A stretch of DNA of 8,098 nt, taken from Candidatus Roizmanbacteria bacterium. Lineage in GTDB: Bacteria > Patescibacteriota > Microgenomatia > UBA1406. Location of the stretch: positions 1 to 8,098 of the forward strand of contig JANLHK010000017.1 of the NCBI GenBank assembly GCA_024653645.1, in the 5' to 3' direction. This document shows positions 6,617 through 8,098 of the stretch, in pieces. The notes beneath the pieces are model-generated. The model saw only the letters and a program-made list of their open reading frames with translations. It did no database searches and was not told the DNA's origin. The position numbers and the translations under genes were made by a program. Position 1 is the stretch's first letter, and each line of letters starts with the position of its first letter.

Positions 6617-7740
6617 GATGTTGACTCATGGAAATAACTCAAGATTTTGTCTGCAGTCTGTTCCCAGGTAAATTGCGCTACCTGTTTTTTACCTGCCTCG
6701 ATCCGTTTTCGTCGCGCACTGGTTCCCTCACCCATAAGTACATCGAGTCCTTTCGTAATGGAAGCGCTATCAACGGGATCACAGTATTCAACGACCGACC
6801 CGCCAATTTCTAACAACGAAGATGTGCGTGAAGCCAAAGACGGACAACCTAAGGCCAGTGCCTCACCTAAGGGAAACCCAAATCCTTCATAGAGTGAGGG
6901 CATTGCAAAACAAGCAGCTCCTTGGTATAGGGCATAGAGGGTATCATCGTCAACAAACCCTATTTGCCGTACAAACGAAGGACGGGTCTCGTCATTCTGT
7001 TGCCATCCTTTGGGACCAACTATCACCAGGGCATAGTCACGGTGTTTGCATCGTGAAAATGCGTCAACCAACCGATCCAAATTTTTGCGTGGCTCACGTT
7101 TCCCCACCGCTAAACAATATTTCCCCTGCGTCAGTTGATACTGCTGTACTACCGTACGTATCGTGTGATCTGATTGTTCACGGACCGTAATCCCCGGGTA
7201 CACAACCGGAACGCGAGCGGCATCAACGCCGTAATAATCCACGACATCTTTATGTGTTGCCTGTGAGTCAACAAACAGAGTGGCAGGAGGATTACTGTTT
7301 ACGAGATACTGCAAACGCTTTTCCTGGGTGCTACGCACGTATTGATCAACGGTTTCAGAAAAGCGGCGAAAGACCAAATCATGAACCGTGGTAAAACGTC
7401 GTGCTTGGGTTGGTGGCGTAAACCAATCGGAATAAAAAAAAATGTCATGCTTCCCTACCCATAATTCAATGGGGAACATATGCAGTCGATTCCATACCAC
7501 GTGCAGTACTTTTTCCGGCAGACGTGACGTAACCACGCGATAGGGTCTTTCCTTTCGTTGCTGAGCTAATTTCTTTGCCAAACCGAGTTCAGCATAGCGT
7601 ACGTGGCGGCTGTTATAAAACAAGGTAATGGTATCGTCTGAACGAGCCCTATCAATAATATGGGGTATGAGTTCATTCACATATCGAGCAACGCCCGTGC
7701 CGGCGTACTGTGCTTGTGAAATATCAATGACTATCCGCAT
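6613..7740 (-). CDS. GT4-family glycosyltransferase (GT-B fold), paralogue of its neighbour
   Basis: This 375-residue protein is a second complete GT4 enzyme. It starts with RIVIDISQ and a TGVARYVNEL stretch (15-24) typical of the GT-B N-terminal glycine-rich loop. Next come FTTVHDLVF at 116-124 (H120), YPGI at 181-184, AVGKREPRKN at 211-220, LVIVGPKGW at 238-246, and the EX7E motif from E285 to E293 in YEGFGFPLGEAL. The end, AGKKQVAQFTW..TADKIL, parallels the downstream gene, so the pair probably arose by tandem duplication. Its ATG lies 17 bases inside the end of the upstream glycosyltransferase and its TGA overlaps the next ATG by four bases, so the three are very likely one operon. No Shine-Dalgarno is seen. 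Donor and acceptor sugars are unknown. Confidence 0.93.
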   Translation of the reverse strand: MRIVIDISQAQYAGTGVARYVNELIPHIIDRARSDDTITLFYNSRHVRYAELGLAKKLAQQRKERPYRVVTSRLPEKVLHVVWNRLHMFPIELWVGKHDIFFYSDWFTPPTQARRFTTVHDLVFRRFSETVDQYVRSTQEKRLQYLVNSNPPATLFVDSQATHKDVVDYYGVDAARVPVVYPGITVREQSDHTIRTVVQQYQLTQGKYCLAVGKREPRKNLDRLVDAFSRCKHRDYALVIVGPKGWQQNDETRPSFVRQIGFVDDDTLYALYQGAACFAMPSLYEGFGFPLGEALALGCPSLASRTSSLLEIGGSVVEYCDPVDSASITKGLDVLMGEGTSARRKRIEAGKKQVAQFTWEQTADKILSYFHESTS

Positions 7741-8098
7741 GTTTTTTAAGCAAACGATAATTAAATTCGAGCCGCTCTACAATGCTATCCCAATCATACG
7801 CTTCCTTTACATGTTTGTATGCACTGCGAATCATTGCTTTAAATTTAATATGGTCTTTCAGAATACCTGACAGTTTGATGATCAGCTCTTTTTCATTATT
7901 AAACAGCACAACGTCCCTGCCGTCTTCCACTCCCAAACCCATGGCGCCAACCGGTGTTGTTGCCACCAGCACCTGGGCAGCCATAGCCTCAAGAATCTTA
8001 AGGCGCGTCCCTCCCGGACCAAATAGCGGAGCAACCAGGATATCCATTTGGTTGTATACGTGGTGAATATTGGGTACTGATTCATAAAAAAATACATC
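7724..8098 (-). CDS. GT4-family glycosyltransferase, C-terminal part (partial)
   Basis: The frame is open from the right edge to TGA and yields 124 residues; the N-terminal domain and start lie beyond the window. VYNQMDILVAPL and TRLKILEAMA, followed by VATTPVGAMGL, are the donor-binding end of a GT4-type glycosyltransferase. The second Glu of EX7E (E37 of the visible part) is present in KILEAM, while the first is replaced by Gly in a GPGGTR loop, a form seen in the GTRLKxLEA subgroup, so this enzyme belongs to a different branch from the next two. A helical tail with YDWDSIVERLEFNYR follows. It is the most upstream visible gene of the glycan cluster and overlaps the next gene by 17 bases. 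Confidence 0.87.
   Translation of the reverse strand, partial: DVFFYESVPNIHHVYNQMDILVAPLFGPGGTRLKILEAMAAQVLVATTPVGAMGLGVEDGRDVVLFNNEKELIIKLSGILKDHIKFKAMIRSAYKHVKEAYDWDSIVERLEFNYRLLKKHADSH

Noticed and set aside
6822..7190. A 122-codon plus-strand frame opposite a glycosyltransferase
   Set aside because: It is antisense to the conserved donor-binding domain and has no recognisable motif or ribosome site.
7882..8097. A 71-codon minus-strand frame at the right edge beginning MYFFMNQYP
   Set aside because: The other minus-strand frame holds the clear GT4 motif KILEAM and runs open to the edge, so this one is a shadow.
1..8098. Alternative genetic code with TGA read as glycine
   Set aside because: TGA ends two glycosyltransferase genes at the expected C-termini and does not occur inside any conserved frame.
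1..8098. Mobile element, CRISPR array, tRNA/rRNA gene, defence locus or toxin-antitoxin pair
   Set aside because: No transposase or integrase motifs, direct-repeat arrays, cloverleaf-like segments or toxin families were seen; nearly all bases are accounted for by seven recognised genes and the rpoD end.

Overview
The window is almost wall-to-wall bacterial coding sequence and looks like chromosome from a member of the Candidate Phyla Radiation (Patescibacteria). The evidence is an archaeal-type UMP kinase of the form I associate with that group (DWLGIH, RLNAHLLRTIF and PGWSTD motifs), gaps of about 10 to 30 bases or overlaps between all genes, a RecF/RecJ repair set and several GT4 glycosyltransferases. 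This placement is inference from remembered family features, not from a search. TGA ends two genes and never occurs inside a reading frame, so the recoded TGA=Gly code of some CPR lineages does not apply.

Layout. Bases 1-93 (+) are the last 30 codons of a primary sigma factor (rpoD-like). Its stop codon shares the palindrome TTAA with the stop of the convergent recF. On the minus strand, reading right to left from 4156 to 90, three genes lie head to tail: recJ (ssDNA exonuclease), a fused UMP kinase-methyltransferase, and recF. Gaps of 22 and 19 bases suggest one operon. A TATAAT box just before the fusion gene could add an internal promoter. cca (tRNA nucleotidyltransferase) diverges from recJ with only 20 bases between start codons, so its promoter must lie inside recJ; an extended -10 element is visible there. 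cca then converges on, and overlaps by 29 bases, a minus-strand run of three GT4 glycosyltransferases. These overlap one another by 4 and 17 bases, and the most upstream one runs off the right edge.

How the genes fit together. RecJ and RecF belong to the RecFOR gap-repair route: resection of 5' ends, then recombinase loading. UMP kinase feeds pyrimidine nucleotide supply. CCA-adding enzyme finishes tRNA 3' ends. The glycosyltransferases probably build a surface glycan.

I found no mobile element, CRISPR array, RNA gene, toxin-antitoxin or defence locus, and no stretch above 300 bases without a gene. The most unusual points are the kinase-methyltransferase fusion and several substitutions at normally near-invariant active-site positions: the CCA enzyme's DxD motif reads GMD, the RecF ABC signature has lost its serine, and the kinase has Tyr where Asp is usual. 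I see no convincing new multi-gene system.
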